A stretch of DNA of 64,000 nt from positions 11,553,200 through 11,617,199 of the forward strand of contig NW_022098044.1 in the NCBI RefSeq assembly GCF_002288925.2, read 5' to 3'. Shown in pieces: positions 1 to 11,799 of the stretch (position 1 is the first letter of the stretch; each line of letters opens with the position of its first letter). The notes beneath the pieces were generated by a model, which saw only the letters and a program-made list of their open reading frames with translations, had not been told where the DNA came from and did no database searches. The position numbers and the translations under genes were made by a program. This stretch comes from Delphinapterus leucas. Lineage: Eukaryota; Chordata; Mammalia; Artiodactyla; Monodontidae.

Positions 1-970
1 ATATGAACAAGTACTGCAGTGCTGTAAAGGAAACCTGCCCTCATAATGTCTTGAGGGAGGTAAAGGCCAAAATATTTCAAAATGTGGCACATATTTCAAG
101 AAAACCATTTGAAGAAGTAAGCTGTAATAAAAGTTTGAAAAATAAAAGGACATGCCTGAAAGCTCAATTTCAAGGGATTATGAGACACACGCAAATCCAA
201 CCACACAGTGATATCAGCTCACACCACTCAGAATAACCATCAGCAAAGAAACTACAAACGATCAATGCTGAAGAGGTTTGGAGAAATGCATACCCTTAAT
301 TTGAAGTGGGACGTAAACTGTTAAGAGCCACTAATAGGAACAGAATGCAGTTGCCTTTAAAAGGTAAACATTGAGCTACTATACGATCCAGCAGGCCCAC
401 TTCTGGGCCCATAACCTAAGAAGACAGAATTGGAAAGACCAGGCAGGCAAATCTGCATTGCAGCAGTATTACAATAGCCAAGACATGGAAGCAATCAAAA
501 AGTCCATCAACAGATGAGTGGACAAAGAAGAACTGCTACATGTAGAGATGGAATATTAGCCAAGGAAAAAGTGAAACAATGCCATTTGCTGCACCATAGA
601 TGAGTCTAGAGGTAATCACGCAACTTGTAGTAAGTGAGAAAGCGAAAGACACCTAGCGTATGATATCACTTATAGGTGTTACCTAAAAATTGATAACAAT
701 GAAGATATTTCCACAGAGAAAGGCAATCACAGATTCATTAAACAAACTTATGGTTCCCCAAATCGAAAGGTGTTATTAGCATTGTGTCATAACCTACATG
801 GGAAAAGGATCCAAAGAAGAATAGATATATGTATATGTGTGAAAGAACCACATCTTACACACCTAGAACAAACAAAACATTGTAATCAAATTTGCTGCGA
901 TAAAAAATAAAAATTAAATTAAAAATATGAACAAGAAATAATGAGACATAAACTTAAAGGAATTTTTCCT
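1..970 (+). repeat. Array 1 monomer U0 (type A, 5' end outside window)
   Basis: This partial monomer matches U5 and U9 closely, sharing the run from the GTACTGCAG motif at position 11 through ATGTCTTGAGGGAGG to the AT-rich L1 tail at about 900. It lacks roughly 110 bp near 778 that both U5 and U9 retain (the stretch with GAGGATTGGATACATTA). It has no SINE at about 510, where U5 carries one. Confidence 0.8.
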
Positions 971-1925
971 GGCACATTCCATTCTAATTTACAACGTAGA
1001 ACAGGACTTCCATTAAGGCTCCGTTGCCCTGGTAACCAGATTTGGTAAAGGAGAAATGCTGCCACCTTGTAGCTGTTTCACACAACAGCAGCTTTAAACC
1101 AAACGCTAATGGTCACTTAATTTTCAAAATATGTGCAGGACTGTAAAGGACACCGGGCCTCAAAATATTCCGGGGGTCGTAAATCGACCAGAAAATTCAA
1201 AAGACGTCAACATTTCAAAAAGACAATATCCAGAGGCATATTTTACGCACATTTTGTCTTTTCTTTCTTTTTCTTTTTGTTTAAAAAATATGATGGAATA
1301 ATGCTCAATAACAGGAACTAATAAAGTCATGCAAATTCAATCTACAAAAATATTCACCTTACTACCTTCAGAATGATCATCAGCAAAATAGTCTACAAAA
1401 CATGAATGCTGAAAGGGTTTTAGAGACCTGTGACCCCTCTAGCTGCTGGTGGGACGTAAAATGGTAACAGCCAGTAGTGAGAAGAGAATGGCGGTGTGTT
1501 TAAAGTTAAAAATTGAGCTCACCGGGCTTCCCTGGTGGCGCAGTGGTTGAGAGTCCGCCTGCCGATGCAGGGGACACGGGTTCTTGCCCCGGTCCGGGAA
1601 GATCCCACATGCCGCGGAGCAACTAAGACCGTGAGCCATGGCCGATGAGCCTGCGCGTCTGGAGCCTGTGTTCCGCAACGGGAGAGGCCACAACGGTGAG
1701 AGGCCAGCGTACTGCAAAAAAAAAAAAAAATTGAGCTCACCACTCTGTAATAACCTACACGGGAAAGGAACCAAAGATGAATAGATAGATACACACATAT
1801 AATGAACCAGATTCTGTACACCTAGAACAAACACAACATTTTAATCAAATTTGCTCTGATAATAAAAATTAAATTTAAAAAACAAACAAGAGGTAAGGAG
1901 ATATAAGCGCTTGGGGATTTGCCCT
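971..1925 (+). repeat. Array 1 monomer U1 (type B, internally deleted)
   Basis: The 5' half matches U6 (shared ATTTTACGCACATTTTGTC). The middle is missing: the text runs from ATTGAGCTCACC straight to ACTCTGTAATAACC, which in U2 and U6 lie about 500 bp apart. A CHR-2 SINE sits exactly at this junction, and its target duplication includes the junction bases, so the deletion came before the SINE. Confidence 0.8.
1524..1730 (+). mobile_element. CHR-2-type tRNA-derived SINE
   Basis: The element starts GGGCTTCCCTGGTGGCGCAG, has box-A-like TGGCGCAGTGG and box-B-like GGTTCTTGCCC, and ends in a run of 15 A. It is flanked by the direct duplication ATTGAGCTCACC (1512-1523 and 1730-1741), the mark of L1-assisted insertion. 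The family is characteristic of whales and their close relatives. Confidence 0.95.
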
Positions 1926-3138
1926 GGCACATTCCACTCTAATTTGCAGCCTACTAACACGACTTCCAGGAAGGCTCTGTTGCCCCAAACCCCAGAGTTG
2001 GAAATGTAGAAATGTGCCGCCTTGTGGCCGTTTACCGCAAGAGCGGTTTTAAACCCACAGCTAATGGTCACTTAACATTCACAAGGACTCAGGGGTGTAA
2101 AGGACACCTGCCCTCAAAAAATGTCCTGAGGTGAGAAACGGGCAAAAAAAATCAAAAAAGAAAAATTTTTCAAGAAGGTACTATGAAGAGGTAAGTTTGA
2201 CTTACTCTCTTCTCAAAAAAAGAAAATGGATAGAAGCTCAACCTCAAGAATTATTAGACTCATGCAAATCTAATCTACAAAAAAGTTTCAACTCACACTA
2301 GTCGACTGACCATCAGCAAAACGTCTACAAAGAATAAATGCTGAAGGGGTTTTAGAGAACTGTGTACCCTCTAACTGCTGGGGGGATGTAAACTGGTAAC
2401 AGTCAGTAGTGAGAACATAATGGAGGTGTGTTTAAAGGTAAAAATTGAGCTACCATGTGAACTGGTAGGTCCTTTGATGCACCTATCACCTGAGCAGACC
2501 AGAATGAAAAAGACACAGGCTGGCAATCCTGCACTGCAGGAACATTTAACATAGCCAAGACTTGGAAGAAACCAAAATGTCCATCAACAGAAAAATGCAC
2601 AAAGAAGAAGTGGTCCATGTACACAATGGAATATTAGCCATGGAAAAGAATGAAACAGTGCTGTTTGCACCACCATATAAGGACCTAGAGATAATCACCC
2701 AACTTGAAGTCAGAAAGAAACCGAAAGACAGATATCCTATGACATCACTTCTAGGTGTTACCTAAAAATTGATACCCATGAAATTATTTCCAAGAGAAGG
2801 ACACGCATGGACTAAGAAAATAAAATTATGTTTCTCCAAATGGAAAGGTGTAAGGAATGAATGAATTAAGATATGGCAGTTAACAGACATGTACTAACAT
2901 ATATTAAATATATAATCACAAAATACCTATGGAATACCAAGAGAGGTCTACTCAACACTCTGTAATAACCTACACGGGAAAGGATCCAAAGATGAATAGA
3001 CAGATATATTGATATGATGAACCAGATTCTGTACACCTAGGAAAAATAACATTTTTATCAAATTTGCTCTGATACCTAATAAAAATTAAATTTAAAAAAC
3101 AACAAGTAAGGAGATATAAGCTCTTGGGGATTTGCGCT
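1926..3138 (+). repeat. Array 1 monomer U2 (hybrid D/C type)
   Basis: The 5' part (CCTACTAACACGACTTCCAGG) resembles U3 and U7, while the 3' part (TGGTAGGTCCTT, GATGCACCTATCACCTGAGCAG) resembles U6. A monomer with two different closest relatives in its two halves is what unequal exchange between out-of-register repeats produces. It accounts for the first higher-order copy having one monomer more than the second. Confidence 0.75.
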
Positions 3139-4340
3139 GGCACATTCCACTCTAATTTGAAGCCTACTAACACGATTTCCAGGAAAGCTCTGTTGCCCAA
3201 AACCCAGAGTTGGAAATGTAGAAATGCTGCCGCCTTGCGGCCGTTTCCCGCAAGAGCAGCTTTAAACCCACAGCTAATGGTCACTGAACATTCACAAGGC
3301 CTCAGGGCTGTAAAGAACACCTGCCCTAAAAAATTGTGCTGAGGGAGGGAATGGCTAAAAAAATTCAAAAGAGGCTAATTTTTCAAGAAGATGGTATGAA
3401 GACGTAAGTTTTACTCACTGTCTTTTTTTAAAAAGGAAAATGGATAAAAGCTTAACCTCAGGAATTATTACACTCATGCAAATCTAATCTACAAAAAGGT
3501 TTCAACTCACGCACGTCGACTGACCATCAGCAAAAAGTCTACAAATAATGAATGCTGAAGTGGTTTTTGAGAACTGTGTACCCTCTAGCTGCTGATGAGA
3601 TGTGAAGTGGTAACAGCCAATAATGAGAACAGAAAGGAGCTGTATTTAAAAGTAAAAATTGAGCTACCATTGAATGCAGCAGGCCCACTGCTGGGCCTCT
3701 CACATGAGAAGACCAGAATCCAGAAGACACAGGCTGCAAAAGCTGCACTGCAGCCTTATTCACAATAACCAAGACATGGAAGCAACCTAAATGTCCATCA
3801 ACAGATGAATGGATAAAGAAGTGGTCCATGTACACAATGCAATATTAGCCATGGAAAACAATGAAACACTGCTCTTTGAGGTACCATAGATAAGCCTAGA
3901 GATAATCACAGAACATGCGGTAAGTTGGAAAGCTAAAGACATATATCCTATGATATCACTTATAGGTGTTACCTAACAACTGACAAAAATGGACATATTT
4001 ACACAGAGAAAAACACACACAGACTTACAAAATAAACTATGCGTATCTAAAAGGAAAGGTGGTGGCAATGTATAAATTAAGATTAGGTTTACCATACCTA
4101 TACAAATACAGATTAAGTACATATATCAAAAAGCCCGAGCACATAGCAAGAGACGCCTACAGAACACTCTGCAATCCTTTACATGGGAAACTGATCTGTA
4201 CATGAATAGATATATATGATGTACAAATGAGCCAGACTGTGTACACGTAGAACAAACTGTATCCTAATCATTACCCCGATTAAAACAATTAAAAGAATGA
4301 ACAAGAAGTAATGAGACATAAACTTCAGGGACTTTTTCCT
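3139..4340 (+). repeat. Array 1 monomer U3 (type D)
   Basis: This full-length monomer (1202 bp) is closest to U7: both have CCTACTAACACGATTTCCAGG in the 5' block and AAAGCTGCACTGCAGCC plus ATATATCAAAAAG in the L1-derived part. It keeps recognisable L1 3' UTR order to the A-rich end near 4290. Confidence 0.8.
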
Positions 4341-5052
4341 GGCACATTCCATTGCTGCCGCCTTGTGGCCATTTCCCACAACACCAGCTTTAAACCCAGT
4401 ACTAATGGTCACTAAATATTCACAATCATTGCAGGCATGTAAATGACACCTGCTCTCAAAAAAATTCCTGGGGCTGAAAGTAGACCACAAAATTCAAAAG
4501 AGGGCAACCTTCCAAGAAGACAATTTCAAGAGGTATATTGTACTCACACTTTTTTTTCTAAAGAAAAGAGAAAGGTGTGGAAAAATGCTGAATATTAGGA
4601 ATTATTAAAGACATGCAAATCCAAATTACAAAAACCTATCAGCTCACACCAGTCAGAGTGGCCATGAGAAAACATTCTGCAAACAATAAATGCTGAAGGG
4701 GTTGTGGAAAAATGCGTACGCTCGGTGTTAAATGGACGTGGTAAGAGCCACTAGTGAGAACACAATGGAGGTGTTTTGAAAAGGTAAACATTGAGCTACC
4801 AGTCAATGAATCATACCCACTATTGGGCCTATCACCTGAGAAAATGAGAATCAAAAGTCACAGGCTGGCAATACTGCACTCCAGCAATATTTACCATAGC
4901 CAACACTTGGAAGCAACGAAAATGTCCATCAACACAGGAATGCACAAAGAAGTGGTCCATGTACACAATGGGATATTACTCCACTAAAAAATATAAATTA
5001 AATTTGAAAAACAAACATAAGTAAGGAGACATAAGCTTTTGGGGGTATATCA
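4341..5052 (+). repeat. Array 1 monomer U4 (type E, 3' part deleted)
   Basis: The monomer is only 712 bp long. After GTACACAATGGGATATTACTCC (about 4961-4982) it jumps directly to the AT-rich tail AAAAAATATAAATTAAATTT, losing about 480 bp of L1 3' UTR. The 5' block has also lost about 65 bp after GGCACATTCCATT. The same 3' deletion is present in U8, so it predates the duplication of the higher-order unit. Confidence 0.8.
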
Positions 5053-5725
5053 GGGCACACTGCAGTCTAATTTATAACTGAGGAATACCACTGGCAGGAA
5101 GGTCTGTTTCCCTAGGTACCAGAGTGGGGAACGTAGAAATGCAGTCGCCGTCTGGCCGATACGTGCAACAGCAGCTTTGAAATCTGTGCTAATGGGCACT
5201 TCATATGCACAAGTACTGCAGGGCTGCAAATGAAACCTGCCCTTAAAATGTCTTGACGCAGGTAAAGGCCAAAAAATTTCAAAATATGGCACATACTTCA
5301 AGAAAACAATTTGAAGAAGTCAGCTGTAATAACAGTTTGAAAAATAAAAGGACATGCCTGAGAGCTCAATTTCAAGGGATTATGAGACACATGAAAATCC
5401 AACCACAAAGAGGTATCAGCTCACACCACTCAGAATAGCCATCAGCAAAAAAACTACAAATGATCAATGCTGAAGAGGTTGTGGAGAAATGCATAACCTC
5501 AATTTGAAGTGGGACGTAACCTGGTAAGAGCCACTAATGGGAACAGAATGGAGGTGCCTTTAAAAGGTCAACCTTGAGCTATGATATGATCCAGCAGGCC
5601 CACTCCTCAGGCTATATCCTAAGACAGAATTGGAAATACACAGGCAGGCAAATCTGTACTGTAGAAGCATTACAATAGCCAAGACATGGAAGCATCCAAA
5701 ACGTCCATCAAGAGATGAGTGGGCA

Positions 5726-5933
5726 GGGCTTCCCTGGTGGCGCAGTGGTTGAGAGTCCGCCTGCCCATGCAGGGGTCACAGGTTCGTGCCCCGGTCCGGG
5801 AGGATCCCACATGCCATGGAGCGGCTGGGCCCGTGAGCCATGGCCGCTGAGCCTGCGCGTCCAGAGCCTGTGCTCCACAACGGGAGAGGCCACAACAGTG
5901 AGAGGCCCGTGTACCGCAAAAAAAAAAAAAAAA
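5726..5933 (+). mobile_element. CHR-2-type tRNA-derived SINE
   Basis: A complete SINE with an A-rich tail, flanked by the exact 15-bp target duplication AGAGATGAGTGGGCA (5711-5725 and 5934-5948). The matching sites in U0 (about 510) and U9 (about 10610) are empty, so insertion came after this monomer type was duplicated. Confidence 0.95.
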
Positions 5934-6335
5934 AGAGATGAGTGGGCAAAGAAGAACTGGTACATGTACAGATGGAATACTGGCCAAGGAAAAAAATGAA
6001 ACAATGCCATTTGCAGGACCATAGAGGAGTCTAGAGGTAATCATGCAACTTGTAGTAAGTGAGAAAGCGAAAGACAAATATCCTATCACTTATAGGTGTT
6101 ACCTAAAAACTGATACCAGTGAAGATATTTCCACAGAGAAAGGCAATCACAGATTCATTAAACAAACATATGGCTCAACAAATGGAAAGGTGTGAGGATT
6201 GGATACATTACAATATTGGGGTTAACAGAGATATACAAACACATGTGAAATATATAATCACCAAAGACCTACGGCATACCAAGAGAAGGCTACTCAACAT
6301 TGTGTCATAACCTACATGGTAAAAGGATCTGAAGA

Positions 6336-6367
<32 letters not shown>
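6336..6367. repeat. TA/TG dinucleotide microsatellite
   Basis: A short TA run changes to about ten TG units. It lies in the L1-tail part of U5 and is absent from U0 and U9, so it is a local expansion. Confidence 0.9.
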
Positions 6368-6496
6368 AAAAGAGCCACATCTTGCACACCTAGAACAAGC
6401 AAAACATTGTAATCAAACTTGTTGTGATAAAAAATAAAAATTAAATTAAAAAAACGAACAAGAAGTAATGAGACATAATCTTAAGGGGCTTTTCCT

Positions 6497-7709
6497 GGCA
6501 CATTTGGTTCTAATTTACAACCTACAACACTACTTCCATTATGGCTCTGTTGCCCTAGTAACCAGATTTGGTAAGGAGAAGTGCTGCCGCCTTCTGGCCA
6601 TTTCACACAACAGTGCTAATGGTCACTTAATATTCAAAATAATTGCAGGCCTGTAAATGACACCTGCCATCACAAAAAATCCTGGGGTCGTAAAATCGAC
6701 CAGAAAATTCAAAAGACGTCAACATTTCAAGAAGACAATTTCAAGAGGCATATTTTACGCACATTTTGTCTTTTCTTTTTTTTTCTTTAAAATGAAATGG
6801 AATTGAAAAATGCTAAACATCAGCAATTAATAAAGCCATGCAAATCCAATTAGAGAAATGTTCACCTCACAGCCATCAGAATTTTCTTCAGCAAAAAGTC
6901 TACAAAGAGTAAATACTGAAGGGGTTTCAGAGAACTGTGTACCCTCTAGCTGCTGGGGGGTTGTAAACTGGTAACAGCCAGTATTGAGAACATAATGGAG
7001 GTGCATTTAAGGGTAACAATTGAGCTACCGTGTGATCTGGTAGGTCCTTGGATGCACCTATCACCTGAGCAGAGCAGAATGGAAAAGACACAGGCTGCCA
7101 AACCAGAACTGCAGGAACATTTAACATAGCAAAGACTTGGAAGAAACCAAAATGTCCATCAACAGAAAAATGCACAAAGAGGAAGTGGTCCATGTAAACA
7201 ATGGAATGTTAGCCATGGAAAACAATGAAACAGTGCCGTTGGCACCACCATATAAGGACCTAGAGATAATCACCCAACTTGATGTAAGAAAGAAACTGAA
7301 AAACAGATATCCTATGACATCACTTCTAGGTGTTACCTAAAAATTGATACACATGAACATATTTCCAAGAGAAGAAAAAGCATGGATTAAGAAAAAAATA
7401 TTATGTTTAACCAAATGGAAAGGTGTATGCATGAGTTAGGATATGGGGGTTAACAGACATGTATTAATACATATGAAATATATAATCACAAAATACCTAT
7501 GGAATACCAAGAGAGGTCTACTCAACACTCTGTAATAACCTACACGGGAAAGGATCCAAAGATGAATAGACAGATACGTTGATATGATGAACCAGATTCT
7601 GTACACCTAGGAGAAACAACATTTTTATTAAATTTTCTGTGATACCTAATAAAAATTAAATTTAAAAAGCAAACAAGTAAGGAGATATAAGCTCTTGGGG
7701 GTTTGCGCT
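6497..7709 (+). repeat. Array 1 monomer U6 (type B/C)
   Basis: A full 1213-bp monomer. Its 5' half matches U1 and its 3' half matches U2. It shows the undeleted version of the structure that is broken in U1. Confidence 0.8.
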
Positions 7710-8902
7710 GGCACAATCCACTCTAATTTGAAGCCTACTAACACGATTTCCAGGAAAGCTTTGTTGCCCCAAAACCCAGAATTGGAAATGTAGAAATGCT
7801 GCCGCCTTGTGGCCGTTTCCCGCAAGAGCGGCTTTAAACCCACAGCTAATGGTCACTTAACATTCACAAGGACTCAGGGCTATAAAGGACACCTGCCCTC
7901 AAATATCGTGCTGAGGGAGGGAATGGTGAAAAAATTCAAAACAGGCAAATTTTTCAAGAAGATAGTATGAAGACAAGTTTTACTCACTGTGTTTTAAAAA
8001 AAGGAAAATGGATAAAAGCTCAACCTCAGGAATTATTAGAATCATGCAAATCTAATCTACAAAAAAGTTTCAACTCACACCAGTCAAATGACCATCAGCA
8101 AAAAGTCTACAAACAATAAATACTGGAGGGGTTTTAGGGAACTGTGTACCCTCTAGCTGCTGATGAGATGTAAAGTGGTAACAGCCAATAATGAGAACAG
8201 AAAGGAGCTGCGTTTAAAAGTAAAAATTGAGCTACCATTCAATCCAGCAATCACACCACTGGGCCTCTCACCTGAGAAGACCAGAATCGAGAAGACCCGG
8301 GCTGCAAAAGCTGCACTGCAGCCTTATTCACAATAGCCAAAAGAGTGAAGCAACCAAAATGTCCATCAACAGATGAATGGTTAAAGAAAAAATGGTCCAT
8401 ATACACAATGGAATATTAGCCATGGAAAACAATGAAACACTGCTATTTGAGGCACCATAGAGGAGCTTGGAGATAAGCACAGAACATGAGGTAAGTCAGA
8501 AAGCAAAAGACCTATATCCTATGATATCACTTATAGGCGTTATCTAATAACTAACACGAACATATTTCCACAGAGAAAGATACTCACAGACTTAGAAATT
8601 AAGTATGCTTATCGAAAAGCAAAGGGCAGAACGGATAAATTAAAATTAGTGTTACCGTACATATACAAATACATATTATAAACATATATCAAAAAGACTG
8701 ACCATATAGCAAGGGAGGTCTACGGAACACTCTGTAATATTTTACATGGGAAGAGGATCTGAACATGAATAGACATACATATTGTACAAATGAACCAGAT
8801 TGTGTACACCTGGACAAACAATATTGTAATCATTACCCCAATTAAAAAAAAATTTAAAACCAAGAAGAAGTAATGAGACATAAACTTATGGGCGTTTCTC
8901 CT
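7710..8902 (+). repeat. Array 1 monomer U7 (type D)
   Basis: The 1193-bp counterpart of U3 in the second higher-order copy. The two share the same 5' block and the same L1-tail variants throughout. Confidence 0.8.
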
Positions 8903-9642
8903 GGCACATTCCATTCTAACTTACAACCTAGGAACATGACTTCCAGAAAGGCTCTGCTGCCCTAGTACCCAGGTTTGGGAATGGAGAAATGCTGCCTCCT
9001 TGTGGCCCTTTCCCACAGCAGCAGCTTTAAACCCAGTGCTAAAGGTCACTAAATATTCACCAAACTTGCAGTTCTGTAATGACAACTGCCCTCCAAAAAA
9101 TCCTGGGGTCGAATGTCGACCAAAAATTCAAAAGAGGTCAACATTCCAAGAAGACAAATTGAAGAGATATATTGTACTCACAGTTTTTCTTTTTAACATA
9201 AAAGAAAAAGGCGTGGAAAAATGATGAATTTTAGGAATTTTTAAAGACAGGCAAACCGAAATTACAAAAACCTATCAGGTCACAGCAGTCAGAATGGCCA
9301 TTAGCAAAGATGCTGCAAACAATAAATGCTGAAGGGATTGTGGAGAAATGCATACCCTCGGTTATAAGGGGGATGTGGTAAGAGCCACTAATGAAAACAC
9401 AATAGAGGTGCTTTGAAAAGGTAAACATTGAGCTACTAGTCAATCAGTCACACCCACTGCTGGGCCTATCACCTGAGAAAATGAGAATCAAAAAATCACA
9501 GGCTGGCAATCTTGCACTCCAGCAATATATAATATAGCCAACACTTGGAAGCAGCGAAAATGTCCATCAACAGAGGAATGCACAAAGAAGAAGTGGTCCA
9601 TGTACACAATGGCATATGACTCCAATAAAAAATATAAATTCA

Positions 9643-9892
9643 GGGCTTCCCTCGTGGCGCAGTGGTTGAGAGTCCGCCTGCCGATGCAGGGGACATGGGT
9701 TCGTGCCCCGGTCTGGGAAGATCCCACATGCCGTGGAGCGGCCAGGCCTGTGAGCCATGGCTGCTGAGCCTGCATGTCCGGAGCCTGTGCTCCGTAAAGG
9801 GAGAGGCCACAACAGTGAGAGGCCCGCGTATCGAAAAAAAGAAATATATATATACATGTATATATATATATATATATACGTGTATATATATA
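9643..9892 (+). mobile_element. CHR-2-type SINE with AT-repeat tail
   Basis: The SINE head and body match the other CHR-2 copies. The usual A tail has become a TA/TG-rich microsatellite (about 9842-9892). The flanking duplication is about 12 bp, ATATAAATTCA on both sides (ending at 9642 and at about 9898). Confidence 0.9.
9842..9892. repeat. AT-rich dinucleotide microsatellite
   Basis: Alternating TA with a few TG/CG steps fills the 3' tail of the SINE in U8, a typical nursery for microsatellites. Confidence 0.9.
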
Positions 9893-9950
9893 AATTCAAA
9901 TTAAATAACAAACATAAGTAAGGAGACATCAGCTTTGGGGAGTTTATCTG

Positions 9951-11169
9951 GGCACATTCCACTCTAATTTATAGCCGAGGAAGACCACTGGCCGGAAGGT
10001 CTGTTTTCCTAGTACCAGCATGGTGAACGAAGAAAGGCTGCTGCACTCTGGCCGTTACCTGCAAAAGCAACTTTAAAGCCTGTGCTAATGGTCACTTCAT
10101 GTGAACACGTACTGCAGGGCTGTAAATGAAATCTGCCCTCAAAATGTCTTGAGAGAGGTAATGGCCAATAAATTTCAAAATGTGACACATACTTTAAGAA
10201 AACACTTAGAAGAACTAAGCTGTAATCACAGTTTGAAAAATAAAAAGGACATGCCTTAAAGCTCAATTTCAACGGATTATGAGTCACATGCAAATTCAAC
10301 CACAAAGAAGTATCAGCTCACACCATTCAGAATATCCATCAGCAAGAAAACTACAAACAATAAATGCTGAAGGTGATGTGGAGAAATGCATACCCTCAAC
10401 TTTAAGTGGGACGTAACCTGGAAATAGCCAGTAGTGAGAACAGATACTTGGTGCCTTTAAAAGGTAAACCCTGACATACCATGTGATACAGGAGGCCCAC
10501 TCCTGGGCCGATAACATAAGAAGACAGAATTGGAAAGACACAGCCAGGCAAATGTGCATTGCAGCAGTATTACAATAGCCAAGACATGGAGGCAACCAAA
10601 AAGTTCATCAAGTGGTGAGTGGACAAAGAAGAACTGGTACATGTACAGATGGAGTATTACCTAGGGAAAAAAATGAAACAATGCCATTTGCAGCACCATA
10701 GATGGTTCTAGAGGTCATCAGGCAAATTGTACTAAGTCAGACAGCAAAAGGCACATATCCTATAATATCACTTAATAGGTGTTAGCTAAAAGTGATACCA
10801 ATGAAGATATTTCCACAGAGAAAGGCAATCACAGATTCATTAAACAAACTTATGGTTCACCAAATGGAAAGGTGTGAGGATTGGATACATTAGGGTATTG
10901 GGGTTAACATAGACATAGAAACACATGTTAAATATATAATCACCAAAGACCTACGGAATACCAAGAGAAGACTACTCAACATTGTGTCATAACCTACATG
11001 AGAAAACGATCTGAAGAAGTATAGATACATGAATATGTGTAAAAGAACCAAGTCTTGCACACCTAGAACAAACAAAACATTTTAATCATATTTGCTCTGA
11101 TAAAAAATAAAAATTAATTTAAAAAAAGAACAAGAAGTAATGAGACATAAACTTAAGGGGCTTTTTGCT
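9951..11169 (+). repeat. Array 1 monomer U9 (type A)
   Basis: A full 1219-bp type A monomer, uninterrupted, with no SINE at the U5 site. It is the best intact example of type A in the window. Confidence 0.8.
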
Positions 11170-11228
11170 GGCACATTGCATTCTACTTTACAACCAGAAC
11201 ACAACTTCCATTAAAGCTCTGTCATCAC
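11170..11228 (+). repeat. Array 1 monomer U10 (type B start, truncated)
   Basis: Only the first ~60 bp of a monomer (GGCACATTGCATTCTACTTTACAACC, then ACTTCCATTAAAGCTCTG) are present before the repeat homology stops. This is the right edge of array 1. Confidence 0.7.
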
Positions 11229-11799
11229 TAATAAAGCAGCTTTATAAGCAATGCTGAAGGTAGCTTAAAAGAAGTCTCACTAATTATTGATAGTAACAAG
11301 AAAACAAACAAAAGTAAAAATCACACTGCAAAAAGTATACATAGAGTAAGGGTAGTAGATCAAACACTTATTCAATTTCTGTAAAGAGTAAAAGACAACA
11401 GTAGTATGTTTTTTTAAAAAAAGCGAGCCCAAATAAATCAGAAATGAAAGAGATGATGTTACAACAGCCACCACAGAAATACAAAGTATCCTAAGATACA
11501 CACAAAGTAACTCAGGGCTCAGACTGGACAGAGCTCACTCTCCATTCCCCTGTACATGACTTACAGGAGACTCAGGAACTGAGGATGGGATCCCTGAGGA
11601 GAGGCACAAGATAGAAGATGTTAGGCATTAACATGACTGCATTCATCTTAAACATGCCTGAACTATATTCACAGGAGATGATTTTGCCCTGTATGTACAT
11701 CGGCACCTCTAGTCGGAACTGCAGATCTTTGGCTTCACCACCTCTACTAACAGCATTAGCTTCACCTGCTGTGGACTGTCTCTTATAGGATTTCTAGAA
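11229..11799. other. Spacer without recognised feature
   Basis: The first ~280 bp are AT-rich with no repeat I recognise. From about 11510 the base composition becomes balanced, and part of this may be the distal 5' UTR of the L1 that is clear from about 11800. No coding signal is seen. Confidence 0.4.

Larger units (their letters stand above)
5053..6496 (+). repeat. Array 1 monomer U5 (type A, with SINE)
   Basis: It is closely related to U0 and U9. Without the 208-bp SINE and its 15-bp duplication it is about 1.22 kb. It ends with a TA/TG microsatellite near 6336-6367, followed by the standard monomer tail. Confidence 0.8.
8903..9950 (+). repeat. Array 1 monomer U8 (type E, 3' part deleted, with SINE)
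   Basis: It carries the same loss of L1 3' UTR as U4, jumping from ACTCCAATAAAAAATATAAATT to the tail. It also holds a CHR-2 SINE at the deletion scar, whereas U4 is uninterrupted there. Unlike U4 it keeps the full 5' block. Confidence 0.8.
1..11228 (+). repeat. Tandem satellite array 1, ~1.2-kb L1-derived monomers
   Basis: Ten recurrences of a landmark beginning GGCACATTCC (near 971, 1926, 3139, 4341, 5053, 6497, 7710, 8903, 9951, 11170) divide this stretch into tandem monomers. Undamaged spacings are about 1193-1219 bp after removing SINE insertions. Each monomer has a ~330-bp 5' block that I do not recognise, followed by a diverged L1 ORF2 3' end and 3' UTR. The L1 part is identified by its order of motifs (ATGCAAATC, GTCAGAATGGCCAT, ACAATAGCCAAGACATGG, TGTCCATCAACAGATGAATG, AAGTAAGTCAGAAAG). 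Monomers fall into types that recur in order (A, B, D, E), which is a higher-order repeat. Three CHR-2 SINEs inserted after amplification. The left end is cut by the window. Confidence 0.85.

Noticed and set aside
1524..1600. tRNA-like box A and box B in the SINEs, read as possible tRNA genes.
   Set aside because: The boxes belong to the tRNA-derived SINE head; there is no complete tRNA fold and the copies have A tails and target duplications.
1439..1834. A 131-codon minus-strand frame with sequence resembling frames at 5670-6089, 9567-9962, 22144-22479, 44488-44781, 57055-57351 and 58554-59036, as if a protein family.
   Set aside because: All of these lie antisense to CHR-2 SINEs. Their similarity is the SINE itself, which happens to be open on the minus strand.
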